Below the pieces are notes generated by a model. It saw only the letters and a program-made list of their open reading frames with translations. It was not told the DNA's origin and searched no databases. DNA of 64,000 nt from an uncultured Porphyromonadaceae bacterium (GTDB lineage Bacteria; Bacteroidota; Bacteroidia; Bacteroidales; Barnesiellaceae), in the NCBI GenBank assembly GCA_900538555.1, contig UPYI01000017.1, positions 15,850-79,849 on the forward strand. Reading direction: 5' to 3'. This document shows positions 27,448-35,815 of this stretch, one piece after another. The position numbers and the translations under genes are program-made. Every line of letters starts with the position of its first letter. Position 1 is the stretch's first letter.

Positions 27448-27558
27448 TATCTTTGCGCTATGCGCGAATATAGGGTGCGGCTCGGCATAGACTATTTGTA
27501 AAAATTCCATTTTCACTTTGTCTCTGCTCTCGCCTTTCGCTATCTTTGCCTGATAATT
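27448..27558. repeat. Family II repeat carrying two -7 boxes
   Basis: Read on the minus strand, the element matches the copy at 47352 (GAGAGCAGAG, ATGCCGAGCC, CCTATATTCGCGCATAG, CAAAGATA). On the plus strand it contains TATCTTTG at 27448-27455 (TTTG 22 nt upstream) and at 27541-27548 (TTTG 20 nt upstream), both facing the GT5 gene. A 13-codon frame starts at ATG 27460 right after the first box. The remainder of 27271-27629 shows no gene. Confidence 0.65.
27517..27548 (+). promoter_or_regulatory. Promoter of the GT5 gene
   Basis: TTTG (27517-27520) and TATCTTTG (27541-27548) are separated by 20 nt, near the ideal spacing, giving a leader of about 75 nt. Confidence 0.65.
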
Positions 27559-27629
27559 AAAATACGGCATAGTCTGCCTCGTGAAACCGGGGGAGGCGAT
27601 CTGCCGACAAAACAAAGAGAGATTTTATA

Positions 27630-28454
27630 ATGGGTGTAACAAAAGTACTGTTTATCGCACAAGAGATAGAACCTTATCTGCCGGCATCGGAAATCGCCAC
27701 GGTTTGTCGTAACCTTCCGCAAGGAATTCAGGAACGAGGACGGGAAATACGGACTTTCATGCCGAAATACGGAGGGATAAACGAACGCCGGAATCAATTG
27801 CACGAGGTGATCCGCTTATCGGGAATGAACTTGATCATCGACGACACAGACCATCCGCTGATCATCAAAGTGGCGTCGATACAATCAGCCCGCATGCAGG
27901 TTTACTTCATCGACAACGACGATTATTTCCTGCGCAAAGGCGGAGAGACGATGGAAGACGAAGATAATCGGGAAGACAACGACGAACGTGCCATATTCTT
28001 TGTACGGGGGGTCATGGAGACTGTAAAGAAACTGCGTTGGACTCCCGACATCATCCATTGCCACGGCTGGATGACGGCTTTAACCCCATTGTACATAAAG
28101 AAAGCGTATGCCGAGGATCCGTCGTTCCAACACTCGAAAGTGATTTACTCGGTTTACGACCGACCTTTTGGAACGCCGTTCAACCCGAACTTCGCCAACA
28201 AACTGTTGCTCGACGGTGTCGAATTGTCCGACCTGCCATTCCAACCCGATACGGAAGTGAACTTCGACATGTTGAACAGACTGGCGATACAATATGCCGA
28301 CGGCGTTATACAAGCCAGCCCGACCATACAACCCGGACTGCAAGATTTTGCCCAGGCAAACAACATTCCGTTCCTCGGCTATCAATCGCCCGAAGAGTAT
28401 ATCGACCGCTATAACCAATTCTACAACGAGATACTGGGCGACTCTCAATCATAA
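27630..28454 (+). CDS. Glycogen/starch synthase N-terminal (GT5) domain protein
   Basis: 274 residues covering only the N-terminal Rossmann half of a GT5 synthase: KVLFIAQEIEPYLPASEIA, MPKYGGINERRN, IIHCHGWMTALTPLYIK. The family normally continues with a second GT-B half that binds ADP-glucose; here the frame ends after about 270 residues. It is not interrupted and is cleanly bounded. Single-half versions in this genomic place are, to my knowledge, usual in Bacteroidales. The KxGG-type loop is degenerate, so catalysis alone is doubtful. A DUF4270 lipoprotein follows 15 bp later. Confidence 0.75.
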   Translation: MGVTKVLFIAQEIEPYLPASEIATVCRNLPQGIQERGREIRTFMPKYGGINERRNQLHEVIRLSGMNLIIDDTDHPLIIKVASIQSARMQVYFIDNDDYFLRKGGETMEDEDNREDNDERAIFFVRGVMETVKKLRWTPDIIHCHGWMTALTPLYIKKAYAEDPSFQHSKVIYSVYDRPFGTPFNPNFANKLLLDGVELSDLPFQPDTEVNFDMLNRLAIQYADGVIQASPTIQPGLQDFAQANNIPFLGYQSPEEYIDRYNQFYNEILGDSQS

Positions 28455-28469
28455 CGATTTAAGGTAAAA

Positions 28470-29882
28470 ATGAAGATGAAAAATTTGTGGCTTTCCGGTT
28501 TATTGCTTGCCACCGCGTTGATTGCATGTAATGATGATATAAGCGACATCGGAGCTTCCGTCGATAATTCGAAAATAGAGATCACTGCCGACTCCATTTT
28601 CTCTTTCGACGGCGACGACAACTATTCGACTTTATTGGAGGCTGTACCTAACCGTACCGTCACACAATTATTGGGAAATGTAGAGATACCCAAATATGGC
28701 AAACTGAGTTCCGATTTCATCACCCAGTTCATGCCAGCCATATCCATCGACACGACCGGCGTAACGGAAGAGAGCCTCGACTCACTTGTCCTGTCGCTCA
28801 ATTTTTCATACGACTCGTTTATCGGCGACTCGTTGGCACCGATGCAGTTGAGCGTTTACCGATTGAATAAAACGATCGGCAAACCGGTGTATAGCAACAT
28901 CGACCCGTCGGAATACTATTCGCCCGACGACCTGTTGATCCGCCGAAGCTATAATGCGTCTGTTCTCGGATTGCCTTCGAGCCAACAAAAATTAGGATAC
29001 AAAACCGTATCGGTGAAATTGCCGATCGAATTGGGCAAGGAGTTATTCAACAGCTATCGCGAAAACCCGAATAATTTCAGCACCCCGCGCCTGTTCACCG
29101 AGAATGTATTTGCAGGCATGTACGTACAAAGTTCGTATGGCAACGGAAACCTGTTGAATATACAGCAGGCGATTGTCAGTATGTATTATAAGAAAAACGA
29201 GATCATCGACGAAATAGACAGTACCTACAATGCGGCACAAGTATATATGGCAATCACACCCGAGGTAATCTGTAACAACCTGATACGCACGGAAGTTTCG
29301 GAAGATATACTCAGCCGGGTGGAACAGGGAGAACTTTATATCCAGTCGCCTGCCGGTCTCGACGCCGTCATTCATTTCCCCGCCCAAGATATTATCAACC
29401 GGTTCAGAGAAGCCACCGAATCGAAAGAAGGCAAATATTCACAAGGTATTCTGAATGGAGTAAATTTCTCCGTGCCGATTTTCGCCAATCCCAAAAACAA
29501 TTTCGGCATCAACCCGCCGCAATATTTATTGTTCGTCCGGAAATCGGAAAAGGATAAATTTTTCCAAAGCAAACAGCTGACCGACGATACCAATACATTC
29601 TATGCCCAGTTGAACGAATCGACCCGCACATACGATTTCGGGAATATACGCAATTACATTCTGGAAATCATGAAACGGGAAGATAATTATCAGGGGAACG
29701 CCACGGCAGAAGATGAAGAGATCGTACTGACCCCGATATGGGTATATACCGAAACCACGAGCAATAAACAGGTTATCATCTCGGATATCGTACCGTATAT
29801 AACCCAACCGACACAAGCCCGGATAGATAAAGAAAACATCAAAATCAAATTGGTGTACAGTTCGCAATCGTTCAGTTTCTAA
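28470..29882 (+). CDS. DUF4270-family lipoprotein
   Basis: 470-residue lipoprotein with a clear signal and lipobox (TALIAC, Cys20) followed by acidic residues. The body matches the DUF4270 family of Bacteroidota: DDISDIGASVD, IPKYGKLSSDFITQF, and beta-rich segments with conserved RYxxxG-like spacing. Function unknown; likely outer-membrane or surface-exposed. It follows the GT5 gene by 15 bp and ends at a strong terminator, so the pair is an operon. Confidence 0.82.
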   Translation: MKMKNLWLSGLLLATALIACNDDISDIGASVDNSKIEITADSIFSFDGDDNYSTLLEAVPNRTVTQLLGNVEIPKYGKLSSDFITQFMPAISIDTTGVTEESLDSLVLSLNFSYDSFIGDSLAPMQLSVYRLNKTIGKPVYSNIDPSEYYSPDDLLIRRSYNASVLGLPSSQQKLGYKTVSVKLPIELGKELFNSYRENPNNFSTPRLFTENVFAGMYVQSSYGNGNLLNIQQAIVSMYYKKNEIIDEIDSTYNAAQVYMAITPEVICNNLIRTEVSEDILSRVEQGELYIQSPAGLDAVIHFPAQDIINRFREATESKEGKYSQGILNGVNFSVPIFANPKNNFGINPPQYLLFVRKSEKDKFFQSKQLTDDTNTFYAQLNESTRTYDFGNIRNYILEIMKREDNYQGNATAEDEEIVLTPIWVYTETTSNKQVIISDIVPYITQPTQARIDKENIKIKLVYSSQSFSF

Positions 29883-29918
29883 ACCGAGATTCCGAAATAG
29901 AGAATAACATAAAAGAGA

Positions 29919-29957
29919 GGGCATCGAAATAGACTGCAAGTTTTCGATGCCCTTTTT
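29919..29957 (+). terminator. Terminator after the DUF4270 gene
   Basis: GGGCATCGAAA pairs with TTTCGATGCCC, followed by TTTTT. The stem core resembles that of family I elements. Confidence 0.85.
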
Positions 29958-30171
29958 GTTGTGCCCCCAATACGACATCCTTATACCCGCATCTCCGACA
30001 AATAAAACCGCCCCCCAACCGCGCATTTTACTTTGCCGAATGGAGATAAGAAACTGATAATAAAGCCGGCAACACAATCCGGCAAACAAACGTACTATCC
30101 GAATCGGACACAATAGCCTGCCCGTAGCGGATTACAGACAAAAAATAGGTCAAAAAAAATGCGCTAAAATG

Positions 30172-30202
30172 TTTGCAGGTATTCAAAAAAGCGTTACATT
30201 TG
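30172..30202 (+). promoter_or_regulatory. Consensus promoter of tRNA-Thr
   Basis: TTTG (30172-30175), 19 nt, TACATTTG (30195-30202): an exact Bacteroidota promoter. Transcription would start about 4 nt before the tRNA. Confidence 0.85.
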
Positions 30203-30212
30203 CACCGCAATT

Positions 30213-30285
30213 GCCACAATAGCTCAGTTGGTAGAGCATTTCATTCGTAACGAAAAGGTCCCGGGTTCGAGTCCCGGTCGTGGCT
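30213..30285 (+). tRNA. tRNA-Thr (CGT)
   Basis: 73-nt cloverleaf with anticodon loop TTCGTAA, GAGC/GCTC D stem and a perfect CCGGG/CCCGG T stem. Two A-C mismatches are present: position 6 with 67 in the acceptor stem and 31 with 39 in the anticodon stem. A consensus promoter and a terminator bracket it, so it is probably functional. CCA is not encoded. Confidence 0.93.
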
Positions 30286-30286
30286 C

Positions 30287-30320
30287 GAAAAGGTTGTCTG
30301 ACAAACAGGCAACCTTTTTC
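30287..30320 (+). terminator. Terminator of tRNA-Thr
   Basis: GAAAAGGTTG pairs with CAACCTTTTTC, with further CTG/CAG pairing inside the loop. Confidence 0.85.
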
Positions 30321-30589
30321 GTTTTCTCTTTCTCCACATCTTTATTGTTCTCCTCCAAAATACGCTCCTATCAAACAGACATAACAAATTTTGTCTGATC
30401 AGGAGAAATTCATAAAATCCGACTTACAAACCCAAATCGAACTCAACCCGGCTTTACAGCAGACAACAATATTTTCACAAAGATCAATAGTTCAATCACA
30501 ATCCATAGCGATAAACTCTTGAAATTAAAATACGAAATTCAGCACATCTATTCTTTTTCTAAATAATATTAGATACATTTGCGATGTCA

Positions 30590-30815
30590 TTTGCCATAAT
30601 CGGCAAACATGGCAGACATATTAGAAACGAGACGTTATGTCTTCATCCTGCGTATACAAAGCCTAGGAAACTTCACAATACGATGAACAGGAGAAGGTGT
30701 AATGGTCTCCACGCATATGCGTGGGGCTGTTATTTCCGCATCTGTTCATAAAGGTTTTCCTAGCACCTGTATACGAAGATGAGGCAATGCAGCTTCACGT
30801 ATTTTTATTTTATCG
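30590..30815 (+). ncRNA. Candidate long-hairpin RNA (6S-like shape)
   Basis: A rod-like fold is evident. CTTCATCCTGCGTATACA (30641-30658) pairs with 30768-30784, CTAGGAAAC (30663-30671) with GTTTTCCTAG (30754-30763), and ATGAACAG with CTGTTCAT (30742-30749). The palindrome CCACGCATATGCGTGG sits at the tip. Internal bulges separate the stems. A -7 box TACATTTG (30574-30581) lies upstream and a T-rich stretch follows at 30800-30812. The gap contains no coding frame. Shape and length resemble 6S RNA or another Bacteroidales structured RNA; the class is inferred only. Confidence 0.55.
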
Positions 30816-30883
30816 GATAAGTTCCGAACAAAAATACGGTTCTGTGAAATATGCCTATTTATAATTTAAAACATATATATCAC

Positions 30884-31810
30884 ATGAACAGGTTATTCTT
30901 TTTAGCAATCGCGTTAATGATGTTCGGAGAAATGTCAGCACAACGCAAAACAGAAATTATCGAGCCTCCTATTCAAGAACAAAACGAAGGGATGAAACTT
31001 AAACGGAAGGTTGCGATAGGTCGTTTTTCAAACGAAACACAATACGCAAAAGGTATCTTTTACGATAAAGAAAACGACCCTATGGGTAAACAGGCATTGG
31101 ATATTCTTTCCGCCAAATTAGCGTCATCCGGTAAATTTCTTCTTCTTGAAAGGAATGACCTTTCAGCTCTTATGGAAGAGTGCCAAAAAGGAGAAAATAT
31201 AGCAGCCTCCATAGGTGCAGACTATTTGATTATAGGCTCCATAACCGAATATGGACGAAAAAATACCGGAAAGAATGGCGTTTTTACCTCTCAAAAAACA
31301 CAAGCAGTAGAAGCTGCCGTATCTATACGTTTGGTCGATGTTGCCACGGGACTCATTATCTACTCCGACGAAGCCAAAGGTACAGCAGAATTAACAACAA
31401 AAACGACAATGGGAATCGGCGGGCAAGCCAGTTTCGATGCAACATTAAGCGACAAAGCCATCTCGGAAGCCATCGGGCAATTAGTAGAAAACATCATTAA
31501 TAAATGCACCGACAGTCCATGGAGAACTTATTTTCTCTCTTACGATGCCGACGGTATATTGATTGCCGGAGGCGATAGTCAAGGTATAAAAAAAGATATG
31601 ATCTTTTCTATCATGACAAAAGGAAAGCAAGTCAAGAACCCTCAAACCGGTATTATAATTACCCTTCCCGGTAAAAAAGTAGGAGAAGTCAAAGTCCTTA
31701 TGACAGGAGGAGAAACACCGGAAACACAATATTCTTTCGTCGAAGTAACGACACAAGAAGATATAGACTCGACAAACATGAACAATTACATAATAGAAGA
31801 ATCCAAATGA
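30884..31810 (+). CDS. CsgG-like secreted protein
   Basis: 308-residue protein with a cleavable signal (MNRLFFLAIALMMFGEMSAQ) that lacks a lipobox cysteine. The body has the CsgG fold: KRKVAIGRFSNET, a glycine/asparagine-rich strand, LLERNDLSALMEE, and GADYLIIGSITEYG. CsgG forms the outer-membrane pore for curli secretion; relatives of this operon type are less well understood. The last third (after about 215) is an extension of unknown role. The start is at 30884, because the upstream in-frame ATG would bury the signal. It overlaps the next gene by 4 bp. Confidence 0.8.
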   Translation: MNRLFFLAIALMMFGEMSAQRKTEIIEPPIQEQNEGMKLKRKVAIGRFSNETQYAKGIFYDKENDPMGKQALDILSAKLASSGKFLLLERNDLSALMEECQKGENIAASIGADYLIIGSITEYGRKNTGKNGVFTSQKTQAVEAAVSIRLVDVATGLIIYSDEAKGTAELTTKTTMGIGGQASFDATLSDKAISEAIGQLVENIINKCTDSPWRTYFLSYDADGILIAGGDSQGIKKDMIFSIMTKGKQVKNPQTGIIITLPGKKVGEVKVLMTGGETPETQYSFVEVTTQEDIDSTNMNNYIIEESK

Positions 31811-32142
31811 AAAAGTTATTGATTTTATTCACCCTCACCTTGTTACTTTTCGGCTGCAAAGCAAACTACCCGATTGCCCAACAAAGCGGAAAAGAAGATA
31901 TAGCATATTTACTGTTCGTCAGTTCTCATGAATATGCAGGAAAAGAAATTCAAGTTACAATCGATGATATCGAAACTTTTGATGCAAAAGTTATAAAACA
32001 GTCCAAAGCACACCTAAAAGGTTCACAATACGGCGTTCGTACCGGGGCTCATTCATTGAAAGTGAACTACAAGGGGAAAACCATTTATCAAAAAAAAGTT
32101 TTCGTATCGCCACAAGATGTTAAACAAATTATTTTACCATAA
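31807..32142 (+). CDS. Small lipoprotein in the CsgG-like operon
   Basis: 111 residues with a lipobox (LLLFGC, Cys17) and a mature part that looks like a compact beta domain (IQVTIDDIETFDAKVI, GAHSLKVNYKGKTIY). The latter resembles PEGA-type surface modules, though the match is weak. It overlaps the CsgG-like gene by ATGA and the next gene by TAATG. It is not part of the commonly described DUF799/DUF4810 pair, so it may be a lineage-specific partner. Confidence 0.75.
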   Translation: MKKLLILFTLTLLLFGCKANYPIAQQSGKEDIAYLLFVSSHEYAGKEIQVTIDDIETFDAKVIKQSKAHLKGSQYGVRTGAHSLKVNYKGKTIYQKKVFVSPQDVKQIILP

Positions 32143-32486
32143 TGAAAAAACTATTTATCGCAATCATAGTAGCAATAACACTCGGATCATGTTCTACAAC
32201 AAAAAATTTATATTCATGGTATGATTATGAAGACACGACTTATCAATACCACAAAAAGCAAACCGAGGAGCTAAAAATCAAAGTATTACAAGAATATCAG
32301 AAACTTTCGGAAAAGCAAAAAGGGATGCGAGGCGTTGTACCGCCCGGACTTAGTGCGGAATACGGTTATATGCTTTATATGAGTGGAAAACAAAAAGAAG
32401 GATTAGATTTATTACGAATGGAAATCAAGCTTTATCCAGAATCCGAAAAATATATTTCACGTATCATAAAACAACTTGAAAAATGA
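32142..32486 (+). CDS. DUF4810-family lipoprotein
   Basis: 114-residue lipoprotein (ITLGSCSTT, Cys17) with the DUF4810 pattern: NLYSWYDYEDTTYQYHKKQTEE and then PPGLSAEYGYMLYMSGKQKEG. The second half is helical and TPR-like. In other bacteria DUF4810 lies between CsgG-like and DUF799 genes, exactly as here. It overlaps the DUF799 gene by ATGA. Confidence 0.82.
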   Translation: MKKLFIAIIVAITLGSCSTTKNLYSWYDYEDTTYQYHKKQTEELKIKVLQEYQKLSEKQKGMRGVVPPGLSAEYGYMLYMSGKQKEGLDLLRMEIKLYPESEKYISRIIKQLEK

Positions 32487-33154
32487 AAAAGATAATCATA
32501 TTGACCATTATACTGACGTCTTTAATATCCTGTACAGTAACAAAGACATTAGGAGAATCATATCCCGCCATGTATGAGGAAAAGCCTCAAACTATCGCCA
32601 TCATGCCTCCCATAAATCAAACAACCCATGCCGAAGCAAAAGATTACTTCTATACAACGATGTACCAACCACTATGCGAAAAAGGTTATTATGTATATTC
32701 GCCGTATTTAACAATGGAAATGTTCCAGCAAGAAAGTGCTTATGATGCAGAAATGTTTATTGAAGGCGATTTATCTCCTTTTAAGAACATACTTGGAGCC
32801 GATGCCGCAATGTTTACCATCATTAAAAACTGGGAAAGGAATATGGCTTCCGGAGATTTGAAAGTCAAAATAGAATACATTCTCAGGTCTACAAAAACAG
32901 GTGAAATCTTATATACCAAAGAAGGAAATATTAGAGTCGATACCAGTATAAACGGAGGAAATAGTCTTATCGGATTAGCCGTAGGAATGCTTGCTACCGC
33001 TATCAATACCGCTGTAACAGACAAAGTCATCGCTGGAAGAAAATGTAATGTTTTCGTTTTGTCTGATATGCCCGTTGGTAAATATTCTCCCATGTTCCAA
33101 CAAGACTCCGAAAATCCCGCAACCCCCAGATTCATAAAAGCGACTGTTAAATAA
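32483..33154 (+). CDS. DUF799 (GNA1162-like) lipoprotein
   Basis: 223-residue lipoprotein (SLISCTVTK, Cys17). The mature part has AIMPPINQTTHAEAKDYFY, then GADAAMFTIIKNWERN, matching the DUF799/GNA1162 family, whose fold resembles the TolB N-terminal and CsgG-type pockets. It probably works with the CsgG-like protein and DUF4810 lipoprotein in an outer-membrane complex. Last gene of the four-gene operon; two hairpins follow. Confidence 0.85.
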   Translation: MKKIIILTIILTSLISCTVTKTLGESYPAMYEEKPQTIAIMPPINQTTHAEAKDYFYTTMYQPLCEKGYYVYSPYLTMEMFQQESAYDAEMFIEGDLSPFKNILGADAAMFTIIKNWERNMASGDLKVKIEYILRSTKTGEILYTKEGNIRVDTSINGGNSLIGLAVGMLATAINTAVTDKVIAGRKCNVFVLSDMPVGKYSPMFQQDSENPATPRFIKATVK

Positions 33155-33201
33155 AAGCAGGATCAACCCCAAAACCTAATATCAAGACAGTTAAAGCACA
33201 G

Positions 33202-33283
33202 AAATTGTACTCGCTATAAACATATCTGGCGAGTACAATTTCAATAAAATAAAAATATCCCGAAGCCTAAACCTCGGGATATT
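33202..33283. terminator. Double hairpin terminator
   Basis: AAATTGTACTCGC pairs with GCGAGTACAATTT (33202-33241). A second stem AATATCCCGAAG/CCTCGGGATATT follows at about 33255-33283. Either can end transcription from both sides. Confidence 0.7.
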
Positions 33284-33420
33284 CCAAAACACTACTCCAA
33301 ATCTACACAAGTCCGGTATGTCGATCCTTGCTTGACTGGTACAAAGATAAATCGTTTATAAGGAATGATGCTGATACAAAATACAGAAGATCATACCATT
33401 TTTACGGTTTAATAAACCGG

Positions 33421-34548
33421 CTACCGGCAGGTATCCCACCACTTTGACAATACGGGTACCGAATCCGCCCAATAAACCGGTTCTCCGATCATGGGAGAAA
33501 AAAGGAGCAACGAATCTTTTTCCGTCATCAATGAAATATGATCCAACGGTTCATCCCAACGGTGTTTGGCAAGAGCATACTTGGCATGATGTACAGTCAG
33601 TACTTTCCGGGGATTCAAATCACGGATGGCTTTTTCCAAATCGTTCGGCATCAAATGGATATGTTTCCAAGCCCGATCGTATTGCCCGTTTTCCATGATC
33701 GCCAGATCGATATCGGGGAAACGCTGCCCGATCGCGGCATAATGCGCCCCATATCCGCCGTCACCACCTATGTAAACATTCCGCCCCGTATCCGTATGCA
33801 GCAAATACGAAGCCCAAAGGGTACGATTCGGCGACAAACCTCTTCCCGAAAAATGATGGGTAGGCAAACAACTGACCGTCAAAAGCGAATCGAGCCGTGC
33901 ATCCTCATCCCAATCCAGTTCGATGATACGATCGGGCGAAAAGCCCCACCGTTCGAAATGTTCTCCAACGCCCAAGGCACAAACAACTTTCCCGATACGG
34001 GGTTTCAACTCGGTGACCGTACGATAATCGAGATGGTCCCAATGGTCGTGTGTAATCACCAGATAATCTATATCGGGCATATCGTCGGGCGAATATATAT
34101 CCGTTCCCTTGAACGGGCGATTGACAAACGATACCGGCGACGCCATCCGGAATACGGGATCGACCAATATACGACGCCCCGCCAATTGAAGCAGATAAGA
34201 GGAGTGTCCGAACCAAACCAGCCAATCCGTTTCACGATCCAACGCCGACAAATCGGTTTTCACCACAGGCAAATCCGTTCGAGGACGCAGCCCGGGATTT
34301 TTATCGGTCAGAAATGCCACCAAGTTTCCGAAAACTCCTTTATCGGAAGTAAACTGAGGCAAAGATTGTCGATTGCGGAATTGACCTTCGCGATAGTTCG
34401 GCGAACGTTCGATCCTCGCCTGACGTTCACCCCGAGGCAACCTGCCGAATCGAGGCGATTGCAGAAAAGCTGCAACCGAAAGTATCAATACCGAGAGGAC
34501 AGAAAGAATCACAAGTACCACCATACGTATCTTTTTTATTGATTTCAT
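33421..34548 (-). CDS. Membrane-anchored metallo-beta-lactamase-fold hydrolase
   Basis: 375 residues. An N-terminal membrane helix (about 8-29) is followed by a beta-lactamase-fold domain of the NAPE-PLD/UlaG-like group. Metal-binding THDHWDH is at 166-172, FGHSSYLL at about 113-120, TLWASYLL and GGDGGYGAHY follow, and VHHAKYAL supplies the last histidine. In relatives the substrates are phospholipid derivatives or cyclic sugar phosphates; not predictable here. The start at 34548 fits a -7 box TACCTTTG (minus 34582-34575). Confidence 0.85.
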   Translation of the reverse strand: MKSIKKIRMVVLVILSVLSVLILSVAAFLQSPRFGRLPRGERQARIERSPNYREGQFRNRQSLPQFTSDKGVFGNLVAFLTDKNPGLRPRTDLPVVKTDLSALDRETDWLVWFGHSSYLLQLAGRRILVDPVFRMASPVSFVNRPFKGTDIYSPDDMPDIDYLVITHDHWDHLDYRTVTELKPRIGKVVCALGVGEHFERWGFSPDRIIELDWDEDARLDSLLTVSCLPTHHFSGRGLSPNRTLWASYLLHTDTGRNVYIGGDGGYGAHYAAIGQRFPDIDLAIMENGQYDRAWKHIHLMPNDLEKAIRDLNPRKVLTVHHAKYALAKHRWDEPLDHISLMTEKDSLLLFSPMIGEPVYWADSVPVLSKWWDTCR

Positions 34549-34792
34549 ACATCTGACTGATTGGTAAACCGGTACAAAGGTATATCGAACAGAGCAGCCG
34601 GGCAATAGACAAAACACCGATTATCTTACCCGATTTATCGCTATCGCCGAAGAGATTATAAAAGAACTGCAAGCCGGGAGCCGAAGAGATCAAGTAAAAA
34701 CTTGAACAGACCATACCGAAACGCAGCGTTGATTGGGAACTGAGAATCTAAAAACAAAAAAATGCGCCGATCGTTCGACACATTTTCTTCGG

Positions 34793-34874
34793 TGCGGATG
34801 AAGGGACTCGAACCCATACGTCGTAAGACACTAGATCCTAAGTCTAGCGCGGCTACCAATTACGCCACATCCGC
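34793..34874 (-). tRNA. tRNA-Leu (TAG)
   Basis: 82-nt class II tRNA on the minus strand with a long variable arm. The anticodon stem CTAGA/TCTAG closes loop CTTAGGA, giving TAG. The acceptor GCGGATG pairs with CATCCGC. CCA is not encoded. Confidence 0.95.
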
Positions 34875-34885
34875 GAATGGAGTTG

Positions 34886-34917
34886 CAAATATACACAGAT
34901 TTCGGAAATACGCCAAA
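34886..34917 (-). promoter_or_regulatory. Consensus promoter of tRNA-Leu
   Basis: Minus-strand TTTG (34917-34914), 20 nt, TATATTTG (34893-34886), ending 12 bp before the tRNA. Confidence 0.8.
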
Positions 34918-35112
34918 AGAAAGCCGTTCGTTTTTTGCAATTTTATCCCACAATATTTTTTACGGAATATTAAAAGAAAGGGATTGTAATAGATTTGTAA
35001 AAAATTCGTAACTATGCGGTAATATTCTATTTGTTTTTTTGCGACATCCGATTTCATCCCCTCTGCCCCCTCCTGTCGGGCTGCCGGAGAGACTTGTCGG
35101 AGCCAAAATAGA

Positions 35113-35805
35113 ATGAAACAAAAAACGTTTGCAAAGATGATTTATATAGAGAAAGAACTCGACGACCTGAAAAAAGAGGTTTTGGAGATGTGGACATTGG
35201 TCGGAGCACAATTGAACCGCGCCGGCGAGGCATTGATTTCGCTCGATAAAGATTTAGCCCGCGAAGTTTCTGTCCGTGAAAAACGGGTAAACGCATTCGA
35301 ACTGAAAATAGACAGCGACTGCGAAGATATTATCGGATTGTACCACCCCGTAGCCTTAGACCTGCGATTCACTTTGGCAATGATGAAGATCAGCACCAAC
35401 CTCGAACGGATCGCCGACTTCTGCGACGGCATAGCCCGGTTCGTCATCGACTATCCGTCGTCCAATATCGAAGCCGAACTGTTCGAAAAAGCAGGCATAC
35501 AGGAAATGCTGAACATCGTGAAGGAGATGTTGAACAAAGCGAAAGAGGCTTTGATCGAAGAACGCTCGGACTTGGCTATCGCAATTTTCGAAATGGATTA
35601 TCAGGTAGACAAACTCAACTCGGAAGCCGCACCGATTATTGCCGAATACCTGCAACAATTCCCCGAACGGGCGTTGGAATGCCTTCACCTTTTCGGCATC
35701 GTGCGCCGTCTCGAACGGATCGGCGACCACACCAACAACCTCGCCGAAGAGATCGTTTTCTACTTGGATGCCAAAGTATTAAAGCACAACGACAAAAAAG
35801 AATAA
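35113..35805 (+). CDS. phoU: PhoU-family protein
   Basis: 230-residue all-helical protein with two PhoU three-helix repeats. The metal-binding E/D-rich motifs are MKISTNLERIADFCDGIA in the first and RRLERIGDHTNNLAEEI in the second. PhoU represses phosphate starvation signalling and modulates the Pst transporter. No pst or pho genes are adjacent, which is unusual. Start ATG at 35113 is used; an internal ATG eight codons later is possible. A DUF456 gene follows 10 bp after the stop. Confidence 0.9.
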   Translation: MKQKTFAKMIYIEKELDDLKKEVLEMWTLVGAQLNRAGEALISLDKDLAREVSVREKRVNAFELKIDSDCEDIIGLYHPVALDLRFTLAMMKISTNLERIADFCDGIARFVIDYPSSNIEAELFEKAGIQEMLNIVKEMLNKAKEALIEERSDLAIAIFEMDYQVDKLNSEAAPIIAEYLQQFPERALECLHLFGIVRRLERIGDHTNNLAEEIVFYLDAKVLKHNDKKE

Positions 35806-35815
35806 CCCCGACCGC

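Noticed and set aside
27630..28454. Frameshifted full-length glycogen synthase
   Set aside because: The sequence after the stop is the DUF4270 lipoprotein; no C-terminal GT half is found in any frame.
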